Source: Flavobacterium luteum
GTDB lineage: Bacteria; Bacteroidota; Bacteroidia; Flavobacteriales; Flavobacteriaceae
Direction of reading: 5' to 3'
Length of the DNA stretch: 64,000 nt
NCBI RefSeq assembly: GCF_008806775.1
Contig: NZ_WAEM01000005.1
Span: 62,001-126,000, forward strand
The first letter of the stretch is position 1. Every line of letters starts with the position of its first letter. A model generated the notes under the pieces. It had not been told where the DNA came from, did no database searches, and saw only the letters and a list, made by a program, of their open reading frames with translations. Below are positions 26,559 through 37,673 of this stretch, one piece after another. The position numbers and the translations under genes were made by a program.

Positions 26559-26959
26559 TGACTTCAAAAGTAACCTATTTAGGCGATTTACGAACTACAT
26601 CCATACATTTACAATCAGGAACCGAAATCCTTTCGGATGCGCCAATTGACAATAATGGTAAAGGTGAAGCATTCTCTCCAACCGATTTAGTTGCCAATGC
26701 TCTAGGCAGTTGTATGTTTACCATTATGGGAATTAAAGCTCGCGAAATGAATGTTGCTATCGAAGGTTCAACTGCTTCAGTAACTAAAATCATGCAAGCT
26801 GAACCAAGAAGAATCAGCGCCATCGAAATTGTATTCGACATGAATTATGCTCCAGATGAAAAAACAAAAATCATCTTAGAAAGAGCTGCTATGACGTGTC
26901 CCGTTTTTTTGAGTTTACATCCCGAAATTGATAAGAGAATTATGTTTCATTGGAAGTAA
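26558..26959 (+). CDS. OsmC-family protein
   Basis: 133 residues with the two conserved cysteines of OsmC/Ohr proteins: Cys52 (LGSCMFT) and Cys114 (MTCPVFLSLH). The family reduces organic hydroperoxides using these thiols, although many OsmC-like proteins are uncharacterised. The ATG overlaps the TAA of the LysM-PBP gene, so it is co-translated with an envelope gene. Confidence 0.88.
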   Translation: MTSKVTYLGDLRTTSIHLQSGTEILSDAPIDNNGKGEAFSPTDLVANALGSCMFTIMGIKAREMNVAIEGSTASVTKIMQAEPRRISAIEIVFDMNYAPDEKTKIILERAAMTCPVFLSLHPEIDKRIMFHWK

Positions 26960-27012
26960 ATCCTTAAAATATTTGCCAAAAACTTTGAGTTCTTTATAGT
27001 AAAACATCAACT

Positions 27013-27243
27013 TTGAATCCAGACCAAAAACAGCTCATTCAACTGGCTCATACGAAAATGCCTTTCGGCAAATACGAAGGCTGGCATCTTATCGATTTAC
27101 CAGAATATTATGTTGTTTGGTATAGCAATAAAGGATTACCAAAAGGACAATTAGGAGAACAACTTCAACTCATTTATGAACTCAAATTAAATGGTTTGGA
27201 AGAATTAATTCGCAACATTAAAAAGCAATATCCTAAGCCATAA
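27013..27243 (+). CDS. DUF3820-family small protein
   Basis: 76 residues with MPFGKYEGWHLIDLPEYY and WYSNKGLPKGQLG, the pattern of DUF3820 (annotated in some genomes as a putative quorum-sensing-regulated virulence factor, without functional proof in this group). The start is TTG (TTGAATCCAGAC). It lies 53 bases after osmC and may be the last gene of the guaA transcript. Confidence 0.75.
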   Translation: MNPDQKQLIQLAHTKMPFGKYEGWHLIDLPEYYVVWYSNKGLPKGQLGEQLQLIYELKLNGLEELIRNIKKQYPKP

Positions 27244-27334
27244 ATTAGATTTTAGACTTCATAGATAAATTTGATTATTGGACCAAACAATAACAAATTA
27301 ATTTTTCTAAAAATCCAACAATCTAAAAATCTAA

Positions 27335-29026
<1,692 letters not shown>

Positions 29027-29044
29027 TAGTTGTGTTAAGAAATG

Positions 29045-29132
29045 CAATTCCTGCTTTCCGTTTCAATCTTGTCTTTGTGAGCTTGCGCGGCAAGCTCACA
29101 ATAACAAGGATTTTCACTGTAATCAGGGCTAA
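29045..29132. repeat. Hairpin repeat between pyrG and yidC
   Basis: A perfect 12-bp stem, TTGTGAGCTTGC at 29075-29086 with its complement at 29090-29101, has a 3-base GCG loop; flanking CTTGT/ACAAG extend it. Outer arms (TTCCTGCTTTCCG on the left, TCAGGGCT on the right) resemble a dispersed intergenic repeat I associate with Flavobacterium genomes. It could end pyrG transcription, though it has no T-run. Confidence 0.6.
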
Positions 29133-29226
29133 GGAAGAAATTAGTTGTGTATTTATAAATTTTTTAAAGAATAAAAACAATGCTTATCGCTTAAAGTCAT
29201 AATACTTAAAGCAAAAAACAAAAAAA

Positions 29227-31125
29227 ATGGAACAAAAAAAATTAGATTTTAATTCAATAATTGGTTTTATATTAATTTTCGGAATTTTGATATGGATTAT
29301 GTATCAAAACCAACCAACTCCAAAAGAAATTGCTGCTGAAAAAGCAAAAAAGGAACAAGTTGAAAAAGCCAAAGCAGCTAAAGCTCAGGAAGTGAAGGTA
29401 GCCCAAGTGACAAAAAACCCTGTAATTGGGGATTCTTTGCAAATAGCACAATTAAAATCGACATTAGGAAATTTTGCTTATTCAGCGACGCTTCCCTCTG
29501 CACAGGAATCATTTACAACTTTAGAGAACAATCTTGTAAAAATAAAAATTGCAAATAAAGGCGGATATATTGTAGAGGCCGTTCTTAAAAATTTTGAAAG
29601 TTTTAAAAAAGGTTCTGGGCAATTGGTTACGCTTATAAAAAACAATAACTCCGATTTGAATATTAGTTTGCTTACGCAAGATAATCGTACACTTCAAACT
29701 AAGAATTTATTTTTTGAGCCTACACTATCTAAAGTGGGAGAAAATCAAATTTTATCTATGCGCTTAAAAGCTGGTGAAAATGAATTTTTAGAATACAAAT
29801 ATGTATTAAAGCCAAACGATTATATGCTTGATTTCGATATTCGTTCTCAAGGATTAAACAAAGTACTAAATACAAGTAAAGATTTAGATTTAGAGTGGAA
29901 TCTTAAAAGTATTAGAAACGAAAAAGGAATTGCTTACGAGAACCGTTATGCCGAAGTGTATTTTGAATACGAAGACGAAAAAATAAATTATGTTGGGCAA
30001 GGTCAAGATAAAGAAGAAAATGCAGAAAAAGTAAGTTTTATTGCTTTCAAACAACACTTTTTCTCATCAATTTTATTAACATCAAAACCTTTTGATAAAG
30101 CCAAAATGGTATCTAATAATTTGGTTCATGACGAAACAGTCGATACGGTTTACACCAAACAGTTTAAAGCAAATGTTCCTCTAACTTTTAATAATGGCGA
30201 GATCGATTATAAAATGAATTGGTATTTTGGACCAACAGATTACAATACTTTAAATAGTTATGATAAAAATATCGAAAAAATCATTTCGTTGGGTTGGGGT
30301 ATTTTTGGCTGGATCAATAAATTTATTTTCATTCCATTATTTGGATTTTTAAGCTCTTACATTGCCTACGGAATTGCTATAATTGTTTTTACGATTATCA
30401 TTAAAATTGCGATGTCACCTATTACTTATAAGTCATTTTTGTCTCAAGCTAAAATGAAAGTATTGCGACCTGAAATTGCTGAATTAGGAGAAAAATTCAA
30501 AAAAGATGCAATGAAAAAACAACAGGAAACGATGAAGTTGTATAATAAAGCCGGTGTGAATCCTATGGCGGGTTGTATTCCAGCATTGATTCAGCTTCCT
30601 TTTATGTATGCTTCTTTTCAGTTTTTTCCGTCAGCATTCGAGTTAAGACAAAAGAGTTTCCTATGGGCAGATGATTTGTCTTCATTTGATGAAATAGTAA
30701 AATTACCATTGCATATTCCGCTATACGGCAATCATATTAGTTTGTTTCCAATATTAGCCGCTATAGCTATTTTCTTTTATATGAAAATGACTTCTGGCGA
30801 TCAGCAAATGGCAGCGCCGCAGCAAGAAGGAATGCCTGATATGGGTAAAATTATGAAAATCATGATTTATGTTTCTCCAATTATGATGTTGTTTTTCTTT
30901 AATAGTTATGGCGCAGGATTAAGTTTATATAACTTTATTTCTAATCTTATTACCATTGGTATCATGGTTGTAATTAAAAAGTATGTGGTAGACGAAAATA
31001 AAATTCACTTGCAAATACAAGAAAATAAATTAAAAGAGCCTAAAGCAGAAGGAAAGTTCCAAAGAAAAATGAGAGAGATGATGGAACAAGCTGAAGAGCA
31101 GAAAAAAATACAAAAGAAAAAGTAA
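29227..31125 (+). CDS. yidC: Membrane protein insertase YidC
   Basis: Inserts proteins into the inner membrane alone or with Sec. 632 residues: an N-terminal membrane anchor (about 8-24), a Lys/Ala-rich linker, a large periplasmic beta domain (about 90-370), then the conserved 60KD_IMP core with the helices GIAIIVFTIIIKIAMSP, MAGCIPALIQLPFMYASFQFF and the C-terminal pair. A highly basic tail follows. Full length for Bacteroidota. It ends at a two-way terminator shared with the fasciclin gene. Confidence 0.95.
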   Translation: MEQKKLDFNSIIGFILIFGILIWIMYQNQPTPKEIAAEKAKKEQVEKAKAAKAQEVKVAQVTKNPVIGDSLQIAQLKSTLGNFAYSATLPSAQESFTTLENNLVKIKIANKGGYIVEAVLKNFESFKKGSGQLVTLIKNNNSDLNISLLTQDNRTLQTKNLFFEPTLSKVGENQILSMRLKAGENEFLEYKYVLKPNDYMLDFDIRSQGLNKVLNTSKDLDLEWNLKSIRNEKGIAYENRYAEVYFEYEDEKINYVGQGQDKEENAEKVSFIAFKQHFFSSILLTSKPFDKAKMVSNNLVHDETVDTVYTKQFKANVPLTFNNGEIDYKMNWYFGPTDYNTLNSYDKNIEKIISLGWGIFGWINKFIFIPLFGFLSSYIAYGIAIIVFTIIIKIAMSPITYKSFLSQAKMKVLRPEIAELGEKFKKDAMKKQQETMKLYNKAGVNPMAGCIPALIQLPFMYASFQFFPSAFELRQKSFLWADDLSSFDEIVKLPLHIPLYGNHISLFPILAAIAIFFYMKMTSGDQQMAAPQQEGMPDMGKIMKIMIYVSPIMMLFFFNSYGAGLSLYNFISNLITIGIMVVIKKYVVDENKIHLQIQENKLKEPKAEGKFQRKMREMMEQAEEQKKIQKKK

Positions 31126-31126
31126 T

Positions 31127-31160
31127 AAAAAAAGCTTCCAAATTTTGGAAGCTTTTTTTA
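31127..31160. terminator. Bidirectional terminator
   Basis: A stem containing AAAGCTTCCAAA/TTTGGAAGCTTT with A- and T-runs on either side lies between the convergent yidC and fasciclin genes. Confidence 0.85.
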
Positions 31161-31173
31161 TTTTTATTTTATT

Positions 31174-32151
31174 TTAATTTGGTAAAGTTTGTAATAATGC
31201 ATTGTCAATTGCATGAATTACACCATTTGAACATTGTACATCGGTAACAATTATGTTTGAAATTCTATTATTATTGTCTTTAATTTTCGCGCCACCAGTT
31301 AACTGTACTTCAAATGTTTGTCCTAATAAAGTTGTAAGATTTCCATTAGTCAAACTAGCAGCTAAATTGTTACCAGAAACTACGTGATATTTTAAAACAT
31401 CAGTAATTGTTGCTTGAGAAACACCACCAATTCCTGCTGTTATACCCAAGTTTTTCAAATCAGTATCTAATTTACCAAAACCGCCATTAGTTGGAGCAAA
31501 AACAGTCAATGCGCCTGGACTGGAAAGGGCTGTTAATATATCTGACTGAGCTGGATTGGTTACCACACTAACTAATGTTGAGAAAGTTGAAGCATTTGCA
31601 ACAGCATGCGTAACAATTGTAGGTACATCAATAACCGCATCAACAATGTGAACTACTCCATTGCTAGCTTCAACATTTGGAGTAACTACATTTGCAACAC
31701 CATTAAATAATTTAGCTCCAGATGCTGTATTAATATACATACTTATATTACTAGTTGTTGTACCATAGGTTGCTAAAGTTTTTACATATCCTGTTTCTAA
31801 TTGTGTAGACAAAATTTTACCACTTACTACATGGTTCAGTAATATTTGCTTTAATTTATCTGTAGGAATCGCATCAAGTGATGCAATATCATTATCATCC
31901 AAATATTTTTCAAAAGCAGCATTTGTTGGGGCAAAAACGGTAAATGGTCCTTCACCTTGCAAAGTTCCAGCAAGTTTTGCTTTTGTTAATGCTTGCACAA
32001 GGGTTGACAAACTTGGTGTTGCAATGGCTTTACCTGTTATGGTATTGTCTACAGCAACTTGAGTTGGATTATCGTCGTCGTTACACGAGATACTTAAAAT
32101 TGCAACAATTGCAATTAATGCTAATTTTTTAATTCTAAATAAATTTTTCAT
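31174..32151 (-). CDS. Fasciclin (FAS1) domain lipoprotein
   Basis: 325 residues. A lipoprotein signal ends at Cys23 (LSISC), followed by an Asp/Asn-rich stretch and two FAS1 domains (about 45-180 and 185-323). Each has the FTVFAPTNAAF/LTVFAPTNGGF motif and a C-terminal GVVHIVDAV/GVIHAIDNALL motif. FAS1 domains mediate adhesion; in Bacteroidota they are surface lipoproteins of unclear partner. It has its own -7 box. Confidence 0.92.
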   Translation of the reverse strand: MKNLFRIKKLALIAIVAILSISCNDDDNPTQVAVDNTITGKAIATPSLSTLVQALTKAKLAGTLQGEGPFTVFAPTNAAFEKYLDDNDIASLDAIPTDKLKQILLNHVVSGKILSTQLETGYVKTLATYGTTTSNISMYINTASGAKLFNGVANVVTPNVEASNGVVHIVDAVIDVPTIVTHAVANASTFSTLVSVVTNPAQSDILTALSSPGALTVFAPTNGGFGKLDTDLKNLGITAGIGGVSQATITDVLKYHVVSGNNLAASLTNGNLTTLLGQTFEVQLTGGAKIKDNNNRISNIIVTDVQCSNGVIHAIDNALLQTLPN

Positions 32152-32181
32152 AATGTTTATTGTTTAATGTTAATGTTTAAA

Positions 32182-32189
32182 CAAATTTA
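32182..32189 (-). promoter_or_regulatory. Putative -7 box (TAAATTTG) for fasciclin gene
   Basis: On the minus strand it reads TAAATTTG, 30 bases before the ATG. Confidence 0.45.
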
Positions 32190-32623
32190 TAAAATTGAAT
32201 TATTCAAAACGTTTAATTTTTTGTTAAAAATAATAAACAAAATTAAACTTTATGATTTATTTAATAAATGTTTTATATTAGATAAATGACTTGTAAATAG
32301 TTATTTATGTATATTTTTAGATGAAATACTTACTTAATCTGTTATTTTATAAATTTTATATTCTTACATTTTAGTTTATAATTATTACACTAAAATTAAA
32401 CAAAAAACTCCTAGATTGTCAGGAATATTTTTTCTTTTTAAAAAATATTTACTTTATTGAATTATAATTTTGATAGCTTTATGATTTAAAATCGGATAAG
32501 ATTTTAAATTATAAAATCCTTTAGTTATAAGGTATTGGGTAGTTTATAGATCCCATTAAAATAGTTTAAAGACATAATCTTTTTTCCTGAAATAGAAACA
32601 ATAGTAATTAAAGTATTAAAATG

Positions 32624-32631
32624 TATTTTTG
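32624..32631 (+). promoter_or_regulatory. Putative -7 box (TATTTTTG) for the MORN/YwqK gene
   Basis: It fits TAnnTTTG and lies 56 bases before the ATG at 32688. Confidence 0.4.
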
Positions 32632-32687
32632 TTAAAATAATATCACTTAAAAATAGTTATATAGAATATCAAAAAAATTAAATCTCA

Positions 32688-33407
32688 ATGAAAATAAATA
32701 AGTTTTTGTATTTTTTAGTTGCTCTAGTTTCTTTAGTATTCCAAACGATTACTGCACAATCTGATTTTAATAAGTTAGATGATAAAGGAAGAAAACATGG
32801 TCTTTGGAAAGGATTCCACCCAGAATCTAAAAGACCAAAATATGAAGGGACATTTTTGCATGGTAAAGAGACTGGCGTTTTTTATTTTTTTGATGATACC
32901 AATGCAAAATCTATAATTGCTACTAGAGAATTCAATCCAAAAGACAATTCCGTTTTTACTATTTTTTATGATCAAGCTAAAAATAAAGTAAGCGAAGGGA
33001 AACAAGTAAATAGGCTTTATGTCGGGCAATGGAAATATTACCATCAAGCTTCTAAAGAAATTATGACTATTGAAAATTATAAAAATGGAAAACTGGACGG
33101 ATTGAGAAGTGTGTATTACCCAAGTACAAAAATTGCTGAAGAGACTAATTATTTGAAAGGGGTAAAGCATGGAAAATACAGAAAATATTCTGAAAAAGAT
33201 GGAGTAATCCTTGAAGATTCCAATTACAATAACGGCGAGTTTGACGGACCAGCAGTTTATAAAGATCCATTGGGTAACATTGTTGCTCAAGGCAAATATG
33301 TAAATGGCAAGAAAAAAGGAATTTGGCAGTTTTTTGAAAACGGAAAATTAGTTAGCGAAGAAAATATGTCAAAGGTTAAGAAAGTTGTAAAACCTAAAAC
33401 CAAATAA
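32688..33407 (+). CDS. Secreted MORN/YwqK-repeat protein
   Basis: 239 residues. A signal peptide (1-23, ending ITAQS) is followed by a series of MORN-like repeats of about 23 residues (GRKHGLWKGFHPE, YEGTFLHGKETGVFYFF, YKNGKLDGLRSVYYP, YLKGVKHGKYRKYSE, YVNGKKKGIWQFFENG). Members are often annotated as YwqK-type antitoxins, but a signal peptide and the lack of a toxin partner make that unlikely here. The C-terminus is basic. Function unknown; probably periplasmic or surface. Confidence 0.82.
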   Translation: MKINKFLYFLVALVSLVFQTITAQSDFNKLDDKGRKHGLWKGFHPESKRPKYEGTFLHGKETGVFYFFDDTNAKSIIATREFNPKDNSVFTIFYDQAKNKVSEGKQVNRLYVGQWKYYHQASKEIMTIENYKNGKLDGLRSVYYPSTKIAEETNYLKGVKHGKYRKYSEKDGVILEDSNYNNGEFDGPAVYKDPLGNIVAQGKYVNGKKKGIWQFFENGKLVSEENMSKVKKVVKPKTK

Positions 33408-33418
33408 ATTTTAAATTG

Positions 33419-33426
33419 TACTTTTG
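33419..33426 (+). promoter_or_regulatory. Putative -7 box (TACTTTTG) for mnmA
   Basis: It fits TAnnTTTG and ends 18 bases before the mnmA ATG. Confidence 0.5.
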
Positions 33427-33444
33427 TAGTTAAATTTTTTCATA

Positions 33445-34632
33445 ATGAAACGTGTAGTTATTGGTCTTTCCGGGGGTGTAGATTCTAGTGTTGCTGCTTA
33501 TTTGTTGCAACAACAAGGCTATGAAGTAATAGGGCTTTTTATGAAAAACTGGCATGATGATTCAGTGACTATTTCAGATGAATGTCCATGGTTAGAAGAT
33601 AGTAATGATGCATTGTTAGTTGCTGAGAAATTAGGAATTCCTTTTCAAACTGTCGATTTAAGCAAACACTACCAAGAGAAAATTGTTGACTATATGTTCA
33701 GCGAATACGAAAAAGGACGGACACCAAATCCTGACGTATTGTGTAATAGAGAGATTAAGTTTGATGTTTTTATGAAAATTGCTTTAAGTCTAGGAGCCGA
33801 TTATGTTGCTACAGGACATTATTGCAGAAAAGGTGAAATTGAAGTTAACGGGCAGCCCGTTTATCAATTGTTATCAGGTAAAGATGACAACAAGGATCAA
33901 TCGTATTTTTTATGTCAATTATCGCAAGAACAATTAGCAAAATCCCTTTTTCCAATAGGGGAATTAACTAAGCCTCAAGTTCGTGAGATAGCTGCAGAAA
34001 TGCAACTCGTAACTGCCGATAAAAAAGACTCTCAAGGTTTGTGTTTTATAGGAAAAGTTCGTTTGCCCGATTTTTTGCAACAAAAATTACAGCCAAAAGC
34101 GGGTTTAATTTTTGAAATCGATGCCAATCAAGAAATATATACTTTAAATAAATCAGAAAATAAATCAATCGAAGAATTATTAATTTCAGAGTCGACTTCA
34201 ATTGATTATACTCCAGAAATGGGCAAGGTAGTTGGGAAACATCAAGGAGCGCATTATTTTACAACGGGTCAAAGAAAAGGATTGAATGTAGGAGGAACTC
34301 ACGAAGCATTATTTGTTATAGCTACAAATGTAAAAACCAACACTATATATACGGGTCAAGGAAGTCAACATCCCGGATTATTCAAAAAAGCACTTTTTAT
34401 TTCGCCATCAGAAGTACATTGGATAAGAAAAGATTTGAGAATTCCGAATACTGAAACTATGAAAGTTATGGCTAGGATAAGATACCGTCAGCCTTTGCAA
34501 AGCGCCACATTGCATCAATATGAAAAAGGAATGTATGTTGCTTTTGATGAACCACAATCTGCAATTACCCAAGGTCAGTTTGTGGCTTGGTATCTTGAAG
34601 ATGAATTAGTTGGTTCAGGAGTAATTTCGTAA
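33445..34632 (+). CDS. mnmA: tRNA 2-thiouridine(34) synthase MnmA
   Basis: Adds sulphur to the wobble uridine of tRNA-Lys, -Glu and -Gln. 395 residues. The PP-loop [11 protein letters not shown] is at 7-17. The two catalytic cysteines are visible: Cys100 in [12 protein letters not shown] and Cys200 in [11 protein letters not shown]. The C-terminal beta-barrel domain is complete. The length is slightly over the E. coli enzyme. Confidence 0.96.
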   Translation: MKRVVIGLSGGVDSSVAAYLLQQQGYEVIGLFMKNWHDDSVTISDECPWLEDSNDALLVAEKLGIPFQTVDLSKHYQEKIVDYMFSEYEKGRTPNPDVLCNREIKFDVFMKIALSLGADYVATGHYCRKGEIEVNGQPVYQLLSGKDDNKDQSYFLCQLSQEQLAKSLFPIGELTKPQVREIAAEMQLVTADKKDSQGLCFIGKVRLPDFLQQKLQPKAGLIFEIDANQEIYTLNKSENKSIEELLISESTSIDYTPEMGKVVGKHQGAHYFTTGQRKGLNVGGTHEALFVIATNVKTNTIYTGQGSQHPGLFKKALFISPSEVHWIRKDLRIPNTETMKVMARIRYRQPLQSATLHQYEKGMYVAFDEPQSAITQGQFVAWYLEDELVGSGVIS

Positions 34633-34635
34633 GTT

Positions 34636-34643
34636 TACTTTCG
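34636..34643 (+). promoter_or_regulatory. Weak -7-like box (TACTTTCG) for the subtilase gene
   Basis: It differs from TAnnTTTG at one T and lies 13 bases before the ATG. Confidence 0.3.
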
Positions 34644-34656
34644 TAGAAATATTTTT

Positions 34657-36270
34657 ATGAAAAAGATTGCCTTGTTTATTTTATTGTTTTTGAATTCATC
34701 AGTGTTTTCACAAGAAGATGCTTGGGTATATTTTAATTCAAAACCAGATTCACAAGCCTATTTCGAAAATCCATTAACAATGCTTACACAACGAGCATTA
34801 GATAGGAGGAAGCTTCAAAATATTCCTATAGATTTCATAGATGTTCCTATTTATCAATCTTTTATTAATCAAGTAGCAGCAACTCAAGGAATAAAAGTTA
34901 TGGCAAAATCCAAGTGGTTTAATGCTATTCATGTTCAAGGATTGCAATCCGACATTCAAGCGCTTAAAACTCTAAACTTTGTTGAACGGATAGATTTTGC
35001 TAACAAAAATTTAAATGCTACGGGAAAAGTTACAGCTCCAAAACGTATTAAGAAAATTAGTAAAACTTATGAAACGGAGTCCTTTTTTAATTATGCAAGT
35101 TCAGCAAATCAAATTCAAATGTTAAATGGAATTTTATTGCATAAACAAAACTATACGGGTTCAGGAAAAATAATTGCAGTTATGGATGCAGGGTTTCCAG
35201 GTGTAAATTCAGCAGAAACTTTTGAAAGACTAAGAAATAATAATCAACTTTTAGGAGGTTATGATTATGTAAAAAGAAATATAGATTTTTATTCTGGTGA
35301 TTCTCACGGGACATTGGTTCTTTCGACAATGGGCGGCTTTCTAGAAAATCAATTGGTAGGAACCGCACCTGATGCTTCTTATTATTTGTTTGTTACTGAA
35401 GATGATAAAAATGAAAGTCCACTTGAATTATCGCTTTGGGTTGAAGCGGCTGAAGAGGCAGATAGACTTGGAGTCGATATTATTACAACTTCATTAGGTT
35501 ATACCCAATTTGATAATCCTAATTATGATTTTACTTATAATGATATGAATGGTTCTTCAACTTTTATTTCAAAAGGGGTCGAGTTCGCATTTAGTAGAGG
35601 AATCGTTTGTGTAGTTTCTGCAGGAAATCAAGGCTCAAAAGCATGGCGTTATATATCAGCTCCTGCTGATGCGTTTCATGCTCTTACTGTAGGAGCAGTA
35701 GATGCAGCGGGAAATTATGCTTCTTTTAGCTCCAAAGGCCCTTCTTATGACGGAAGAGTAAAGCCAGATATTGTTGCTCAAGGACAGCAATCGGTTTTAT
35801 CTAATACCGCTGGGGCTATTACAACGGCAAACGGAACTTCTTTTTCGGGGCCAATAATAGCTGGGATGGTAGCAAGTCTTTGGCAAGCACTACCTAATAA
35901 AACGAATACAGAAATTCTTGATTTAATTAAACAATCGTCAAGTTTATTTACTAGTCCAAATGAAAAGTTGGGACACGGAATCCCCGATTTTAATTTAGCC
36001 TTAAATAATGCTTTAGGCCAAAAACAATTTTCGCAAAAGGAGTTTATTCTTTATCCAAATCCTGCGCAAGATAATATCTTAATTTCGTTTCCAAATGGAT
36101 TCGAAAATGCTACTATTACATTATATAATAGTTTAGGTCAAAAGATTTTCGATAAAGTGATTTCAAAAGAAAATAAAAGTATTTTTTTAGAAAATTTAAA
36201 TTCAGGAATCTATTTTTATAATCTAACCTCTAAAACGTATTTGCAATCAGGTAAAATAGTGAAACAATAA
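34657..36270 (+). CDS. Secreted S8 (subtilisin-like) peptidase with type IX sorting tail
   Basis: 537 residues. After a signal peptide (1-18) and a propeptide-like region (about 20-125), the peptidase domain shows the complete triad: Asp177 (VMDAGFPG), His217 (SHGTLV) and Ser395 (GTSFSGP). The last 80 residues (FILYPNPAQDN ... GIYFYNL ... SGKIVKQ) form a T9SS type A sorting domain, so it should be exported by the type IX system and released or anchored at the surface. It overlaps the nitronate monooxygenase start by one base (TAATG). Confidence 0.93.
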   Translation: MKKIALFILLFLNSSVFSQEDAWVYFNSKPDSQAYFENPLTMLTQRALDRRKLQNIPIDFIDVPIYQSFINQVAATQGIKVMAKSKWFNAIHVQGLQSDIQALKTLNFVERIDFANKNLNATGKVTAPKRIKKISKTYETESFFNYASSANQIQMLNGILLHKQNYTGSGKIIAVMDAGFPGVNSAETFERLRNNNQLLGGYDYVKRNIDFYSGDSHGTLVLSTMGGFLENQLVGTAPDASYYLFVTEDDKNESPLELSLWVEAAEEADRLGVDIITTSLGYTQFDNPNYDFTYNDMNGSSTFISKGVEFAFSRGIVCVVSAGNQGSKAWRYISAPADAFHALTVGAVDAAGNYASFSSKGPSYDGRVKPDIVAQGQQSVLSNTAGAITTANGTSFSGPIIAGMVASLWQALPNKTNTEILDLIKQSSSLFTSPNEKLGHGIPDFNLALNNALGQKQFSQKEFILYPNPAQDNILISFPNGFENATITLYNSLGQKIFDKVISKENKSIFLENLNSGIYFYNLTSKTYLQSGKIVKQ

Positions 36271-37214
36271 TGAATAAAATCACCCAACTTTTTAATATAA
36301 AATACCCAATAATTCAAGGAGGAATGATTTGGAATAGTGGCTACAAATTAGCAAGTGCAGTGAGCAATTCAGGGGGGTTAGGGTTAATTGGAGCAGGATC
36401 AATGTATCCAGATGTGTTGAGAGAGCATATCCAAAAATGTAAGAAAGCAACAGATAAACCTTTTGGAGTAAATGTGCCAATGTTGTATCCAAATATCGAA
36501 GAGATTTTAAAAATTATTATTGAAGAAGGAGTAAAAATTGTATTTACTTCAGCAGGAAATCCCAAAACGTGGACCTCTTATTTAAAAGAGAAAAGGATTA
36601 CAGTTGTACATGTGGTGAGCAGTTCTAAATTTGCTCTAAAAGCCCAGGAAGCGGGAGTAGATGCGGTTGTAGTAGAGGGTTTTGAAGCTGGCGGGCATAA
36701 TGGAAGAGAAGAGACCACAACACTTACTTTAATTCCGATGGTAAAAGAACAGATTTCGATTCCATTAATTGCTGCTGGAGGTATAGCCACTGGAAAAGCA
36801 ATGTTAGCTGTTATGATTTTAGGAGCAGATGGTGTTCAGATAGGGAGTCGTTTCGCAGCTTCGATAGAATCATCTTCCCATGAAAACTTCAAAAATAAAA
36901 TTTTAGAAACTAAAGAAGGGGATACACAATTGACATTGAAAGAGCTTGCGCCTGTTCGATTAATTAAGAACAAATTTTTTGAAGACATTCAACAATTATA
37001 TGCAAAATGTGCCACAAAAGAGGAATTAAAAGAGTTATTGGGTAGAGCAAGAGCAAAACGAGGGATGTTTGAGGGCGATATGATTGAAGGTGAGTTAGAG
37101 ATTGGTCAGGTTGCAGGATTAATTCATGAAATAAAATCGGTAAACGAAATTATAAATGATTTAATTTCTGAATTTGAGATTTCGAAAAATGATTTAAAAA
37201 GAATTAGCTTTTAA
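36270..37214 (+). CDS. Nitronate monooxygenase / enoyl-ACP reductase II-like flavoprotein
   Basis: 314 residues, a TIM-barrel FMN enzyme. It opens with YPIIQGGMIW, the FMN-binding start of the family, and has NSGGLGLIGAG, GFEAGGHNGR (His in the active-site loop), IPLIAAGGIATG and GADGVQIGSRF. Family members oxidise alkyl nitronates or act as FabK; sequence alone does not decide. Translationally coupled to the subtilase gene by the one-base overlap. Confidence 0.85.
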   Translation: MNKITQLFNIKYPIIQGGMIWNSGYKLASAVSNSGGLGLIGAGSMYPDVLREHIQKCKKATDKPFGVNVPMLYPNIEEILKIIIEEGVKIVFTSAGNPKTWTSYLKEKRITVVHVVSSSKFALKAQEAGVDAVVVEGFEAGGHNGREETTTLTLIPMVKEQISIPLIAAGGIATGKAMLAVMILGADGVQIGSRFAASIESSSHENFKNKILETKEGDTQLTLKELAPVRLIKNKFFEDIQQLYAKCATKEELKELLGRARAKRGMFEGDMIEGELEIGQVAGLIHEIKSVNEIINDLISEFEISKNDLKRISF

Positions 37215-37219
37215 TTTAC

Positions 37220-37227
37220 TATTTTTG
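37220..37227 (+). promoter_or_regulatory. Putative -7 box (TATTTTTG) for the next small gene
   Basis: It fits TAnnTTTG and ends 17 bases before the ATG at 37245. Confidence 0.45.
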
Positions 37228-37244
37228 GCCTCTTAACTTATATA

Positions 37245-37673
37245 ATGAAATCGATTAAAAATTTATTACTATTCTTCTTTTATGCAACCTGCATTCAACA
37301 ATCTTATTGTCAAGTCTATAAATTTAAAACTACTGGATTTAGTGTTTTAGAACGAAACGATAAAGGGAATTGGGGAAAATGGTCCGATTTACAAGATGCT
37401 TCAATAGTTATAACTTTAGATACTACTAAAAATAGAATTGTCATCTATTCTCAAGAAATTCAGCTTTATGAAATTATGAATTATGAGAAAGTTCAGGAAA
37501 ATGAAAATGATGAAATTTACTCTTTTCAATGCCGAAATGATGATGGTGAGCCTTTTGTAATCTCAATAATCAAAAGGAAAAATCAAGAAAATAGAAAACA
37601 ACTTTATATCAATCAAAAAAATGTTATTGTTGTTTATAATATTGTTAATTTAATTGGTAATAATGAGAGGTGA
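37245..37673 (+). CDS. Small secreted hypothetical protein
   Basis: 142 residues with a signal peptide (about 1-22, ending SYCQ) and no further membrane segment. The mature part is beta-rich (KFKTTGFSVLERN, ASIVITLDTTKNRIVIYSQ). I do not recognise a domain. It has its own promoter box and is followed by a long AT-rich gap. Confidence 0.65.
   Translation: MKSIKNLLLFFFYATCIQQSYCQVYKFKTTGFSVLERNDKGNWGKWSDLQDASIVITLDTTKNRIVIYSQEIQLYEIMNYEKVQENENDEIYSFQCRNDDGEPFVISIIKRKNQENRKQLYINQKNVIVVYNIVNLIGNNER

Larger units (their letters stand above)
32152..32687. other. AT-rich divergent intergenic region
   Basis: 536 bases without a gene. It holds the fasciclin promoter (32182-32189, -), a hairpin made by 32211-32225 and 32236-32248 (GTTTAATTTT type arms), and the promoter box of the MORN gene (32624-32631, +). 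I see no RNA gene. Confidence 0.5.

Noticed and set aside
32775..33290. 171-codon open frame on the minus strand
   Set aside because: Antisense shadow of the MORN/YwqK gene; its hydrophobic Ile/Phe-rich content arises from the Lys/Asn-rich sense strand.
32688..33407. YwqK-type antitoxin of a toxin-antitoxin pair
   Set aside because: The protein has a signal peptide and no toxin gene beside it; only the repeat family is shared with proteins given that name.
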